Assembly: GCF_002506515.1 (NCBI RefSeq)
Contig: NZ_DAXS01000068.1
Coordinates: 90,596-131,287, forward strand
Length of the DNA: 40,692 nucleotides
Reading direction: 5' to 3'
DNA from: Caldivirga sp. UBA161
GTDB lineage: Archaea > Thermoproteota > Thermoprotei > Thermoproteales > Thermocladiaceae
Of the stretch, positions 1-7,660 are shown piece after piece; position 1 is the first letter of the stretch, and every line of letters starts with the position of its first letter. The position numbers and the translations under genes were made by a program. Below the pieces are notes generated by a model. The model was not told where the DNA came from. It searched no databases and was given only the letters and a program-made list of their open reading frames with translations.

Positions 1-203
1 TGCTTGGCTAATTGATTAGGGTTCATGGGCCTCCTCCTAAGAGTTGCAAGGATCTTATACCTCATTAAACCACCCTTGGAGCCACCTATTAGCCAAATCA
101 GTAATCTCTTTAAGTCCTTATCATAACTAGCCATTATTAATTCATTATTAATCAACAGTTTATAAGCATTCACCTTATTCACAACAGTCTTTAATGGCTC
201 CAT
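1..203 (-). CDS. Winged-helix transcriptional regulator (N-terminal part, runs off the window)
   Basis: An open frame on the minus strand starts with ATG at 203 and is still open at base 1, giving 67 residues. Residues 36-67 contain the pattern LIGGSKGGLMRYKIL, then LRRRPMNPNQLAK. This is typical of archaeal ArsR-like winged-helix DNA-binding proteins, where the last part leads into the recognition helices. It probably binds DNA as a local regulator, but its target cannot be told. The rest of the gene is missing, so length and effector domains are unknown. It is divergent from the secreted-protein gene at 326. The family assignment rests on pattern recognition of the first helices only. Confidence 0.7.
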   Translation of the reverse strand, partial: MEPLKTVVNKVNAYKLLINNELIMASYDKDLKRLLIWLIGGSKGGLMRYKILATLRRRPMNPNQLAK

Positions 204-291
204 GTTTATATTCTTTTTCACTAATTTATTGCAATTTTATTAAGAATCAAATATAGCATGCTTGGGGTTAGATTTGTAATAAAAACTGAAT

Positions 292-305
292 AAAGCTTAT
301 TTATA
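292..305 (+). promoter_or_regulatory. Core promoter (BRE/TATA) of the secreted-protein gene
   Basis: AAAG followed by CTTATTTATA is a good archaeal BRE/TATA pair. It is centred about 26 nt before the ATG at 326, so the transcript should start at or next to the start codon (leaderless). Confidence 0.6.
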
Positions 306-325
306 GGTTAACGCAATGATGTATC

Positions 326-1717
326 ATGGATGCAAAAACTATCGGCCTAATAGCCGTGGCAGTAGTCGCAGTAGTGGGTTATGTTTTGGCTGGATACTTC
401 GCAGTTAAACCACCAATGACTGTAACTACTACATCTACAGCTACACCTAAAACTGTAACTACTACAGTGACAACAACCATGCCAACTACAGTAACTAAGA
501 CGACGACAGTATCATCCACCTCAACGGCATCTTCAATATCAACCACCACAGCAACAGTAACTATCACAATGACTACCACTGCAGTAATGCAACCCAATAT
601 GGTTCCTGAACTCATTCCAGTAGGTGTTAGTACTGCTATGGTTAATGCAAGTATGGGCGCCACGTTAAGGTTAGGTAACATAATTGTTATTATCAGGCCT
701 GGAACATACGTAATGACTCAGAGCAAGCAAATACTAAGCACCTATAATTTCTCAATAATAGTTTACCAATTAGCTAACATAGGTTCACCATCAATGATGG
801 GTGAAGAACCAGTCTACGCATTCGCCTACGCAGTTAATGGTCATGTTTCACCAAGCTACACCTTCGTTAACCCAGAGGGTAAACCCTATGCGGTAATTAC
901 GGTAGTTAGAATGCCCAATACCTGGACAACTTGGACTTGGTTGGGATTCATGCAGGAATCCAATGGAACATTGGTTGATGGACATTACGCATTCCTTGAC
1001 TCATGGGTATACGCAGGCTCAGGTTTATTTGTGAATTATCAGTTCGTTAAGCCAGTACCATGGATATTCGTAAATACGGGTATGCCAGCCTCATTAATGG
1101 CAACTTACACTGAGCCAACCATGTCTAGCTCAATGGAGGCAACAACCATGGAGCCTGAGCTTGTGCCTATTGGTACTGGTACTGTGGCAATTAATGCAAC
1201 CCAGGGAGGTGCGGTGGCTGTTGGTAACCTACTAGCCATAATACTGCCTGGAACCTACGTTGAAACACCCAGCGGGCAAAGGCTGAGCACCTATAACTTC
1301 AGCCTAATTTACCAAGCGATAATGAATATACCACCATTAAATGAAAGTGGAGTCTACTACTGGCCATTATTCTCATATGCCTTCGCGGTTAATAATCAAA
1401 TAAGCCTAGGTTATACATTCGTTAATGCTAGTGGTTCACCGGTGCCGGTATTAACTGTTGCGTTTTTACCATCATGGTTCACTTCATGGACTTGGCTAGG
1501 ATATGTTCAACTACCGGATGGAACATTGCAGGGCGGTAAATATGCATTCCCCAACGTATGGATACCCGGTGATGATTACATAGTTAATACAGTATTCTTT
1601 AAGCCAGTGCCATGGGTATTCCTAGCTGTGGAGCACGGCTACGTGAATATGACTGTTACGAATACAACTACCACTTCCACAACTGCTTCCACATCTGCTC
1701 CAGTTTGGGGTGGTTAA
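326..1717 (+). CDS. Secreted or membrane-anchored protein with two tandem domains and Ser/Thr-rich linkers
   Basis: 463 residues, function unknown. Residues 6-28 form a hydrophobic signal or anchor segment. Residues 31-85 are almost only Thr, Ser and Val, a stalk-like linker probably glycosylated outside the cell. Two copies of a domain of about 165 residues follow, at roughly 94-258 and 277-440. Both contain PEL(I/V)P(I/V)G, PGTYV, LSTYNFS, YTFVN, TW(T)WLG and KPVPW. The copies have diverged, so the duplication is old. A second short Thr/Ser run (TTTTSTTASTS) precedes the C-terminus, and no second membrane helix is seen. It is transcribed alone from its own promoter. An S-layer-associated or binding role is possible but is a guess. 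Confidence 0.75.
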   Translation: MDAKTIGLIAVAVVAVVGYVLAGYFAVKPPMTVTTTSTATPKTVTTTVTTTMPTTVTKTTTVSSTSTASSISTTTATVTITMTTTAVMQPNMVPELIPVGVSTAMVNASMGATLRLGNIIVIIRPGTYVMTQSKQILSTYNFSIIVYQLANIGSPSMMGEEPVYAFAYAVNGHVSPSYTFVNPEGKPYAVITVVRMPNTWTTWTWLGFMQESNGTLVDGHYAFLDSWVYAGSGLFVNYQFVKPVPWIFVNTGMPASLMATYTEPTMSSSMEATTMEPELVPIGTGTVAINATQGGAVAVGNLLAIILPGTYVETPSGQRLSTYNFSLIYQAIMNIPPLNESGVYYWPLFSYAFAVNNQISLGYTFVNASGSPVPVLTVAFLPSWFTSWTWLGYVQLPDGTLQGGKYAFPNVWIPGDDYIVNTVFFKPVPWVFLAVEHGYVNMTVTNTTTTSTTASTSAPVWGG

Positions 1718-1760
1718 GGTTTTAGGTAAATAAAATCTTATTTTAAAATCCTATCTTACT

Positions 1761-2999
1761 TCATTTCAAACTTGAATTCAGCTCCAATAATCTTAATACT
1801 TCATTAAGAATTACCCTAGCTAGTTCCCTCTTATGTGCTGGCCCAATTTTTATGTGTAATCCACTTTTATTAATAATGTGGTAAGCATCGGTCACTGTGC
1901 CGAAGCCTAGTTCAGAGACGTTATGCGCAATAACCATATCCCATGATCCCTCTCTCATCCTATTTAATGCCCTCTTCAGTAAATCCTCCTCATTAACATT
2001 AACTTCAGCCTTATAACCAACCACTATTGTGCCTGGGGAGGTGGCCTTAGCATCATTAACAATCTTAGGCGCCTTAATTAAGGTGACTGTGGTGTTCTCA
2101 ATATCACTGCTTAACTTTCCCCTAACCTTATCCTTGACATAGAAGTCCAGTGGTGCTGCTGCAAAGAAGGCTACATGTATTTGTTTACTTCTCAATAATT
2201 CCATTACGGCATTATGCATATCCATTACGCTTGTTACATTAATAAGCTTAACATTACTTGGATACCTTATGTTAACTGGTCCAGATACTACGTAGACTTC
2301 AGCACCCCTAGCGGCAGCTTCCCTAGCAATGTAGTACCCTGTTAATCCACTGCTTGGTGTAGTAATGTACTTAACATCATCAATATACTCTCTAGTCGGC
2401 CCGGAGGTGACGAGTACTCTTAAGCCGCTCATGTTTCTTGGTGATGTTAAGTCTATTGTGGATTCAATAATCTCATCAGTGTGCGGTATCTTAGCCTTAC
2501 CCTCCTCGATAATTGGTTCAAGGAACCTTACACCAAGATTCCTTAATTTCTCCACATTACTCTTTACAATTGGGTTCATCCACATGTTAATATTCATTGC
2601 TGGAACCATTAATATTGGCTTACCGGCACCCATAGCTACCATTAAGCATAATGACACTGATGAATCAGACACACCATTAGCAACCTTACCTATTAAATTA
2701 GCTGTAGCGGGCGCAACCACAACTGCATCTGAATTTGCGCATAATCTAACATGCTCAGCATAACCACTTAATTCAATTAATGGCTTACTTCCAGTGGCCC
2801 AATGCATTATTAACGGGTTCAATAACCTTGACGCGGTTCTACTCATGAAAACCTCTACAAAGGCCCCATGCCTAATTAAACCCCTTGCAACATCAGGAAT
2901 CCTATATATTGATATGCCACCGGTAACCACAAGCATTATCCTTTTACCTTCAAGTAATTTACTTAAACTACCCCTAATTGCTTCAATATCCTCACTCAC
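1761..2999 (-). CDS. coaBC: Bifunctional phosphopantothenoylcysteine decarboxylase/phosphopantothenate-cysteine ligase (CoaBC)
   Basis: 412 residues, the usual CoaBC (Dfp) length. The protein joins cysteine to 4'-phosphopantothenate and decarboxylates the product to 4'-phosphopantetheine in coenzyme A synthesis; it acts in the cytosol. The N-terminal flavoprotein decarboxylase half shows VTGGIS (25-30), the active-site His83 in AEHVRL, APATANLIGKVANG (96-109) and the substrate-clamp motif PAMNINMW (133-140). The C-terminal ligase half begins near residue 192 with RVLVTSGPTREYIDDV and includes TTPSSGLTG, AAPLDFYVKDKVRGKLSS and a late NVSELGFG nucleotide-contact region. In many archaea the ligase is CTP- or ATP-dependent; the sequence does not decide which. 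It stands alone and ends convergently with the upstream gene. Confidence 0.93.
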   Translation of the reverse strand: MSEDIEAIRGSLSKLLEGKRIMLVVTGGISIYRIPDVARGLIRHGAFVEVFMSRTASRLLNPLIMHWATGSKPLIELSGYAEHVRLCANSDAVVVAPATANLIGKVANGVSDSSVSLCLMVAMGAGKPILMVPAMNINMWMNPIVKSNVEKLRNLGVRFLEPIIEEGKAKIPHTDEIIESTIDLTSPRNMSGLRVLVTSGPTREYIDDVKYITTPSSGLTGYYIAREAAARGAEVYVVSGPVNIRYPSNVKLINVTSVMDMHNAVMELLRSKQIHVAFFAAAPLDFYVKDKVRGKLSSDIENTTVTLIKAPKIVNDAKATSPGTIVVGYKAEVNVNEEDLLKRALNRMREGSWDMVIAHNVSELGFGTVTDAYHIINKSGLHIKIGPAHKRELARVILNEVLRLLELNSSLK

Positions 3000-3124
3000 T
3001 TGGAGATGTTAATTCATCCTTTATTAAATATATTTCCCTCCAAGAGTTAACCTAACTATGGCTTTAGTTAGGTAAAGGTAATTAATCTAATGACTGTGGG
3101 GAATTATCCTTGGGATCTTATCCG

Positions 3125-3138
3125 GAAAGCTTATATAG
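3125..3138 (+). promoter_or_regulatory. Core promoter of the antiporter gene
   Basis: GAAAG plus CTTATATAG forms a strong BRE/TATA element about 27 nt before the ATG at 3163, fitting a leaderless transcript. Confidence 0.65.
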
Positions 3139-3162
3139 CATTAATGCAATTACTATTGCTCA

Positions 3163-4362
3163 ATGATAAGTACTGATGGCATATTAATAACGCTTGCATT
3201 AATCATATTAATTGGTTATGTTGGTGATTACCTGTTTAGATTAACTAGGGTACCTGAAGCAGTGATTCTAATGCTCATAGGTGTATTACTTGTTCCTATT
3301 GGTCATATTATTCCTATAAAGTATGTTGCATTACTTAGGGAATTAGCCCCACTCTTTGGTGATATAGCCTTAGTGATGATTATGTTTGATGGTGGGCGTA
3401 AGATAAATTTCAGGACTCCAATATCATCAAGTGGCCTTGGTTTAGCATTAGCAACACTGGATGTAGCAGTACCATCAGTATTACTGGCCGTTATAATGTA
3501 TTCATTCTTTAACTGGCCCCTCGTATATGGGGCAATACTAGGCACTATATTGGGTGAAACAACCACAACCATCATTGTACCATTAGCCACTAGGCTAGTT
3601 ATAAGTGATTCAGTCTATAATACAATAGTTGTAGAGGCTACGTTTAACTCAGTAGTATCAATCCTACTCTTCTATCTTTTAGTAATACTTCTAACAGGTC
3701 AATTCTCAATTCTATCCTATACCAGGTATGTAATATCTTACTTCAGTATTGCAGTATTCTTAGGCTTAATAACAGGCATGCTGTGGCTGTTAGCGTTGAA
3801 CTGGATTAGGAGTACTAAGGCGTATACCGTTACAATAGGTATTGCCTTTCTACTTTACGGTGTGGTTGACCTACTTGGTGGTGCGGCTGTGGTTGCTGTC
3901 CTAATTTTCGCAATAATTATAGGTAATCATGAAATAATAAGTGAGTACATGGGATTGAGGCTTAACATTAATGAGGATAGGCTCAATATTGTTGAAGATG
4001 AGTTAGAGTTCTTGGTTAGGACATTCTTCTATGTCCTAATAGGCATGATTTCAGTAATATCACTATACTATGCACTCCTAGCTTTAGCAGTTACTGGTAT
4101 TCTTTTAGCTATTAGGTATATTGAAATATTCTCAATAATTAGGGATAGCAAGGTATCTAAACTGTTATTTGCCCTAGCCCCAAGGGGCTTAACTGCAGCT
4201 GTATTAGCAAGTATATTTCTTAACATGAATTATCAACCATACTCAAACTATGTATTCCTAACAACCTTCATGGTCATAATATTCACCAATATTGTGTCAA
4301 GTGGATTATTACCTATTATAGCTGAGGCAAAGGTAAAGAGTGAGGAGCAGGAGACTAAGTAA
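3163..4362 (+). CDS. Cation:proton antiporter (CPA/NhaP-like membrane protein)
   Basis: 399 residues with about a dozen hydrophobic helices and almost no soluble tail, the size of a bare transporter core. Family marks are GAILGTILGETTTTIIVP (123-140), the position of the NhaP unwound-helix motif, VVEATFNSVVS (156-166), the position of the ion-binding helix, FFYVLIGM, and ALAPRGLTAAVLA near the C-terminus. It probably exchanges Na+ or K+ for H+ across the cytoplasmic membrane. In well-studied NhaP proteins the ion-binding helix carries Asn-Asp; here the pair is Asn162-Ser163 with Glu158 one turn earlier, so ion choice may differ. The start follows from the TATA box. A small zinc-ribbon gene follows 46 nt downstream with its own TATA box. 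Confidence 0.85.
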   Translation: MISTDGILITLALIILIGYVGDYLFRLTRVPEAVILMLIGVLLVPIGHIIPIKYVALLRELAPLFGDIALVMIMFDGGRKINFRTPISSSGLGLALATLDVAVPSVLLAVIMYSFFNWPLVYGAILGTILGETTTTIIVPLATRLVISDSVYNTIVVEATFNSVVSILLFYLLVILLTGQFSILSYTRYVISYFSIAVFLGLITGMLWLLALNWIRSTKAYTVTIGIAFLLYGVVDLLGGAAVVAVLIFAIIIGNHEIISEYMGLRLNINEDRLNIVEDELEFLVRTFFYVLIGMISVISLYYALLALAVTGILLAIRYIEIFSIIRDSKVSKLLFALAPRGLTAAVLASIFLNMNYQPYSNYVFLTTFMVIIFTNIVSSGLLPIIAEAKVKSEEQETK

Positions 4363-4408
4363 TGGAGGAAGTAAGGTTTTTAACGCCAGTTATTCACCGA
4401 TTAACCTA

Positions 4409-4621
4409 ATGAACATTCCAGGCGAGACTGAGCAGAGGGTTATTTGCCCATACTGTGGTTTAACTGACTGGGTTCTGGTTCAGCCAATTAATAGAAGGGA
4501 TAGTAGGGGATTCCTAGTTAGCGTGATGCTGTGTAAATGCAATAACTGTGGAAGAATATTCTACTTATTTAAGTATAGGTTCAGAAGTATACCGTATAAG
4601 CTTGAAAACCTGGCTGCCTAA
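4409..4621 (+). CDS. Small zinc-ribbon protein
   Basis: 70 residues beginning MNIPGETEQRVICPYCG. Two CxxC knuckles, CPYC and CNNC, are about 35 residues apart and separated by a basic stretch and a beta-strand-rich segment, which is the layout of a single zinc ribbon. The frame is open further upstream (to 4340, overlapping the antiporter gene), but a TATA-like GTTTTTAA at about 4375-4382 lies 27-30 nt before ATG 4409, so the shorter start is chosen. The protein may bind nucleic acid or a protein partner; no specific function can be read from it. Confidence 0.65.
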   Translation: MNIPGETEQRVICPYCGLTDWVLVQPINRRDSRGFLVSVMLCKCNNCGRIFYLFKYRFRSIPYKLENLAA

Positions 4622-4702
4622 CATTTAATTTAATGATTATTACAATGTATATTGCATTATGAAGTATGGTTGAAAGAGGTGGGATTAACGTTTTTAAGGG
4701 TA

Positions 4703-4714
4703 AGGTTTATATGC
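4703..4714 (+). promoter_or_regulatory. Core promoter of the histone-methyltransferase operon
   Basis: AGGTTTATATGC gives a TATA box centred about 26 nt before the histone ATG at 4735. No separate promoter is possible for the methyltransferase, whose start lies inside the histone stop. Confidence 0.6.
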
Positions 4715-4734
4715 GTTAATCGCATTAGCTAGTA

Positions 4735-4959
4735 ATGCCTGAAATACCACTAGCTCCCATAGAGAGGATATTCAAAAAGGCGGGAGCGGAGAGGGTTGGT
4801 GAGGATGCGGTGATAGCATTAAGGGATGTATTAGAGAATGTGGCATATGAGGTTTCCGTGAAGAGCATTGAACTAGCGAAGCATGCAGGTAGGAAAACAG
4901 TGAGTGCAGATGATGTTAAGGCTGTTGTAAGGATATTCAGGTGCATTAACTTATCATGA
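4735..4959 (+). CDS. Archaeal histone
   Basis: 74 residues, one histone fold (three helices) of the HMf type. Motifs are PLAPIERIFKKAGAERV (5-21), LAKHAGRKTVSADDV (47-61) and VVRIF. The DNA-contact residues known from HMfB have counterparts here: Arg11, Arg20, Lys54 and Thr55. His50 corresponds to the residue of the dimer-dimer interface. The fold ends at about residue 68 and is followed by a short tail, RCINLS, carrying a single Cys that most archaeal histones lack. It should dimerise and wrap DNA. Histones occur in Thermoproteales but not in Sulfolobales. The stop codon overlaps the start of a lysine-methyltransferase-like gene by 4 nt. Confidence 0.93.
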   Translation: MPEIPLAPIERIFKKAGAERVGEDAVIALRDVLENVAYEVSVKSIELAKHAGRKTVSADDVKAVVRIFRCINLS

Positions 4960-5426
4960 ACATTAAGATACCCTATGTACCAACCCCAACGTCAGTTGCC
5001 ATGGAGATTATTAGGAGAGCTAAGCCACGGCCAGGTGAAGTGATTATTGACGCTGGGGCAGGGGAATGTAATGTTATAATTGAAGCGGCTAAGAGGTTTG
5101 AATTAATTGGACTAGGTATAGAGAGGGATCCGGTATTAGTTAAGAGGTGCCTTGAGAAGATTAATGCTGAGGGTTTACGTGGAAGGGTTTACGTTGCCTG
5201 GGGAGATATCTTTCAATTCAATTACTCAATAGCTGACATAGTTTACTTATACTTAGGCACTGATGTTAATAGGGAACTTGCACCTATATTATTCAAAACA
5301 CTTAAGAGGGGCGCAAGGGTGGTTTCCCATGACTTTGAGATACCTGGTTATAAACCCGCTGAGTTTGGTTTAGTGAAGGGCCCTTTAAGGGAACATAAGT
5401 ACTACCTATATATTAAACGTAGTTAG
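4956..5426 (+). CDS. Dot1/aKMT-like SAM-dependent protein methyltransferase
   Basis: 156 residues, a minimal class I (Rossmann) methyltransferase. The N-terminus PYVPTPTSVAMEIIRRA, the SAM motif DAGAGECNVIIEAA (motif I, usually DxGxGxG), Glu in GLGIERDP (motif II), and RVVSHDFEIPGYKP near the end match the archaeal lysine methyltransferase aKMT of Sulfolobus, a Dot1 relative without the eukaryotic N-terminal part. That comparison is from memory of the family. Crenarchaeal aKMT methylates lysines on chromatin proteins. The ATG lies in ATGA shared with the histone stop, so translation is probably coupled, and AGGTG lies 13 nt upstream. The substrate is inferred, not shown. The stop overlaps the convergent XPF gene by 4 nt. 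Confidence 0.78.
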   Translation: MNIKIPYVPTPTSVAMEIIRRAKPRPGEVIIDAGAGECNVIIEAAKRFELIGLGIERDPVLVKRCLEKINAEGLRGRVYVAWGDIFQFNYSIADIVYLYLGTDVNRELAPILFKTLKRGARVVSHDFEIPGYKPAEFGLVKGPLREHKYYLYIKRS

Positions 5427-6058
5427 GCATTACCCTCACTACTGAATTTCGACTCAAGGATTCTCCTAATCATCAACATACTTGACGATGGTAATCCACT
5501 TAACTTAATGGGCCATTGCCTATAATTATTCAATGCATTTAATGGTGTTCCATAAATTTTAAGCAGCCTAACAGCCCTCCTAACCCCTATTCCCGGTAAT
5601 GATGATAGGAAGGTAATCTGCATATCATTAATTGACTCACCCTTCCTCTTATTACTTATCTTAATTAAGCCAGGTGACGTTAATGCCAGGGAATAAAGGG
5701 CTTGGGCAGTATCCCACTCATCCCTAGTCCAAAGAAGCCTAAGCCCACTCCTACTTACCTTAACTAAAGCTCCAATTAACGCATTCCTACTAATACTCCT
5801 TACTGATACTGTTGACCATAAGTCACCCTCAATGATAATGTAAGGTTCCTGGTAAGCCTCAATTAGGTTATTAGCCTGTTGAAATAGCCTACCATCAATA
5901 ATTGAGTTCACGAAATCCATAGCCCTCTTACGCTCCACAGCAACCTCACTTGAAACCACGTAATCCCCAACAGTTAACGTAGATACTAGAATCCTGCATC
6001 CAAGCTCCTTTACGGCATTAACAACAAGTTGGGCAGTCTCATACTCCCTGGAATCCAC
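5423..6058 (-). CDS. xpf: XPF/ERCC4-family structure-specific endonuclease (short archaeal form)
   Basis: 211 residues as drawn, from GTG 6058. The nuclease domain shows DSRE at the N-terminus, GDYVV (31-35) and VAVERKRAMDFV (39-50), the ERKxxxD catalytic signature (Glu42, Arg43, Lys44, Asp48). A helix-hairpin-helix pair follows (FLSSLPGIGVRRAVRLL, about 150-166). Crenarchaeal XPF lacks the helicase half, works as a dimer and cuts 3' flaps and forks with PCNA. The Sulfolobus-type C-terminal PCNA peptide is not seen; this protein ends in FSSEGNA. The GTG start would cut off the first strand of the fold: in-frame codons upstream back to the stop at 6083-6085 read S-N-L-G-C-S-I-V, giving SIVVDSRE, so the true start may be a non-standard codon such as ATT at 6064. 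Confidence 0.85.
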   Translation of the reverse strand: MDSREYETAQLVVNAVKELGCRILVSTLTVGDYVVSSEVAVERKRAMDFVNSIIDGRLFQQANNLIEAYQEPYIIIEGDLWSTVSVRSISRNALIGALVKVSRSGLRLLWTRDEWDTAQALYSLALTSPGLIKISNKRKGESINDMQITFLSSLPGIGVRRAVRLLKIYGTPLNALNNYRQWPIKLSGLPSSSMLMIRRILESKFSSEGNA

Positions 6059-6140
6059 AACAATACTACACCCCAGATTGGATCAGGTTTAATTCCTCAT
6101 ATGGGTTTAAATAAGTTTAACAATTAGGAATACTTAATCA

Positions 6141-6217
6141 TGGAGCCCCGGCCGGGATTCGAACCCGGGACCTCCTCATTACCAGTGAGGCGCTCCGCCA
6201 GGCTGAGCTACCGGGGC
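6141..6217 (-). tRNA. tRNA-Thr(GGT), CCA encoded
   Basis: Complete cloverleaf on the minus strand. The acceptor stem is GCCCCGG/CCGGGGC, the D stem GCTC/GAGC, the anticodon stem CCTCA/TGAGG with loop CTGGTAA (anticodon GGT), and the T stem CCGGG/CCCGG with loop TTCGAAT. The discriminator is T and the CCA end is encoded. There is no intron. An AT-rich TATA-like stretch lies at about 6248-6260 upstream. Confidence 0.97.
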
Positions 6218-6355
6218 TATGCTGGCTTGCATCACTAATGCCTACAATTTTTAAATTTTTCCCATTAAGTAACCATCATTTACATTAATGATTATTGCGA
6301 AAACTAGGTAAGTATTCATATGTTTTAAAGTATAATATTAAGGCGTGTTGTTTTA

Positions 6356-6682
6356 TTAGCCGAATAGTGAGGCAAGGCTCTCCAATGTTTCCTCCTCCTT
6401 CTTCTCCTCAGCCTTCTTCTCCTCGGCCTTAGCCTCAGCTGGCTTAGCCTCCGCGGCCTGTGGTGCCGCAGCCTGCGGCGCAGCTGAAGGTGCTGAAACA
6501 GGTACTGCAGCAGCGGTCTTTATTGCCTCATCTATGTTAACATCCTTAACCGCCGAGACTAATGCCTTAACCTTAACCTCATCTACCTGTATGCCAGCTG
6601 ATTGAAGTACCTTAGTTACATTATCCTCCGTTATTGGTTGCTTCGCATAGTGTAGTAGTAATGCTGCATACACGTACTCCAT
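6356..6682 (-). CDS. rpl12: Large-subunit ribosomal stalk protein P1 (aP1/L12)
   Basis: 108 residues from ATG 6682. The N-terminal dimerisation and P0-binding domain starts MEYVYAALLLHYAKQPITEDN. A flexible Ala/Pro hinge follows (about 63-85), then a Lys/Glu-rich segment and the conserved C-terminal tip ETLESLASLFG, which recruits translation factors. A GTG two codons upstream (6688) could also serve, but family members begin MEY and a TATA box (CCTTTTTAAAG, 6702-6712) sits about 25 nt before the ATG. In many archaea this gene follows L11, L1 and P0; here it stands alone between tRNA-Thr and the oxidoreductase operon. Confidence 0.95.
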   Translation of the reverse strand: MEYVYAALLLHYAKQPITEDNVTKVLQSAGIQVDEVKVKALVSAVKDVNIDEAIKTAAAVPVSAPSAAPQAAAPQAAEAKPAEAKAEEKKAEEKKEEETLESLASLFG

Positions 6683-6780
6683 AACCACCTTTGCTTAAGA
6701 GCCTTTTTAAAGCTAACCACAATGACTGCTCAATTACTATTTATTACTATATATTATATATTTAATTATATTAACTTGTG

Positions 6781-6798
6781 AGAAAGATTTATAAAACT
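6781..6798 (+). promoter_or_regulatory. Promoter of the 2-oxoacid oxidoreductase operon
   Basis: AGAAAG followed by ATTTATAAAAC is a strong BRE/TATA element about 30 nt before ATG 6823. It is the only clear promoter before the four-gene operon. Confidence 0.65.
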
Positions 6799-6822
6799 TA
6801 GTAAGCTAGCCCCCTGATAGCT

Positions 6823-7389
6823 ATGCAGATGCTAATTAGTGATACTAGAGAATTAATAATACTCGGTAGAGGAGGTCAAGGCGGGGTGACCGCCGCCAGG
6901 ATAATAGTATCCGCAGCAGCTAAGGATGGTAAATGGGGGCAGGCAATACCTGAGTTCGGTGCTGAGAGGAGGGGGGCTATTGTTAAGTCGTATGCAAGAA
7001 TATCAAGTAAACCAATAATTTCACATAGTGGGGTTAAGAAGGCTGATGTACTACTAATATTATCACCCAATATACTAAGCCTGGTTAACATTAATGAATT
7101 AATGAAGGGGCAGGACTCAGTAGTAATAATTAATTCACCTACATTAATAAGGACAGGCTATAGGACATATTGGGTGGATGCCACTGGGATAAGTGAGAAG
7201 CTGGGCTTAGTGATGGCTGGCTGGCACATAGTGAGTACACCAATGTTAGGTGCATTCGTAAGGATTACTGGCTTAGTCACATTGGATTCAGTAATATCAT
7301 CTATAAGAGAGTTCATAGGGAGCGGCGAATACGTTAAATTAAACATTGAAGCAGTTAAAATGGGGTACAGTATGGTTAAGGGTGATTAA
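6823..7389 (+). CDS. porG: 2-oxoacid:ferredoxin oxidoreductase, gamma subunit
   Basis: 188 residues, full length for the gamma subunit. The sequence has IILGRGGQGGVTAARIIVSAA near the N-terminus, then PEFGAERRGAIVKSYARIS, both hallmarks of the gamma domain that contributes to coenzyme A binding. It is the first gene of a four-gene operon ordered gamma-delta-alpha-beta, the classic archaeal pyruvate or 2-oxoisovalerate oxidoreductase order. The complex oxidatively decarboxylates a 2-oxoacid to acyl-CoA with ferredoxin as acceptor. Pyruvate is the most likely substrate, but branched-chain 2-oxoacids cannot be excluded from sequence alone. Confidence 0.9.
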   Translation: MQMLISDTRELIILGRGGQGGVTAARIIVSAAAKDGKWGQAIPEFGAERRGAIVKSYARISSKPIISHSGVKKADVLLILSPNILSLVNINELMKGQDSVVIINSPTLIRTGYRTYWVDATGISEKLGLVMAGWHIVSTPMLGAFVRITGLVTLDSVISSIREFIGSGEYVKLNIEAVKMGYSMVKGD

Positions 7390-7390
7390 G

Positions 7391-7660
7391 GTGAGTAGCA
7401 TTTACGTTAAGTACCTATTATCAAGGCCAGCCATGGGTGCTGGTGGTAAGACTGGTACATGGAGGGTGCGTAAGCCTATTGTTAACCTGGATAAATGCAT
7501 TAAATGTGGCCTATGCTGGCTTTACTGCCCTGAAAATGCAATTGATTGGCTTGAGGATAAAACAGTTACCATTGATTACGATTACTGTAAGGGTTGTGGA
7601 ATCTGCGTTGATGTCTGTCCAGTTAAGGCTATTTCAATGATTGATGAGAGGGTGGTTTAA
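7391..7660 (+). CDS. porD: 2-oxoacid:ferredoxin oxidoreductase, delta (ferredoxin) subunit
   Basis: 89 residues from GTG 7391. Two classic 4Fe-4S motifs, CIKCGLCWLYCP and CKGCGICVDVCP, make it the electron-exit subunit. The N-terminal part contains the delta-specific KTGTWRVRKP segment. The start is chosen because it begins one base after the gamma stop and a GGTGATTAAG sequence that can pair with 16S rRNA overlaps that stop. A longer frame from 7346 would run inside the gamma gene. Confidence 0.92.
   Translation: MSSIYVKYLLSRPAMGAGGKTGTWRVRKPIVNLDKCIKCGLCWLYCPENAIDWLEDKTVTIDYDYCKGCGICVDVCPVKAISMIDERVV

Noticed and set aside
379..681. Open frame of 100 codons opposite the secreted-protein gene
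   Set aside because: It is the mirror of the Thr/Ser stalk, giving a Val-rich low-complexity translation.
4643..4660. Near-palindrome CAATGTATATTG before the histone gene
   Set aside because: Only 10 of 12 bases are symmetric and the region is AT-rich, so it is not convincing as an operator.
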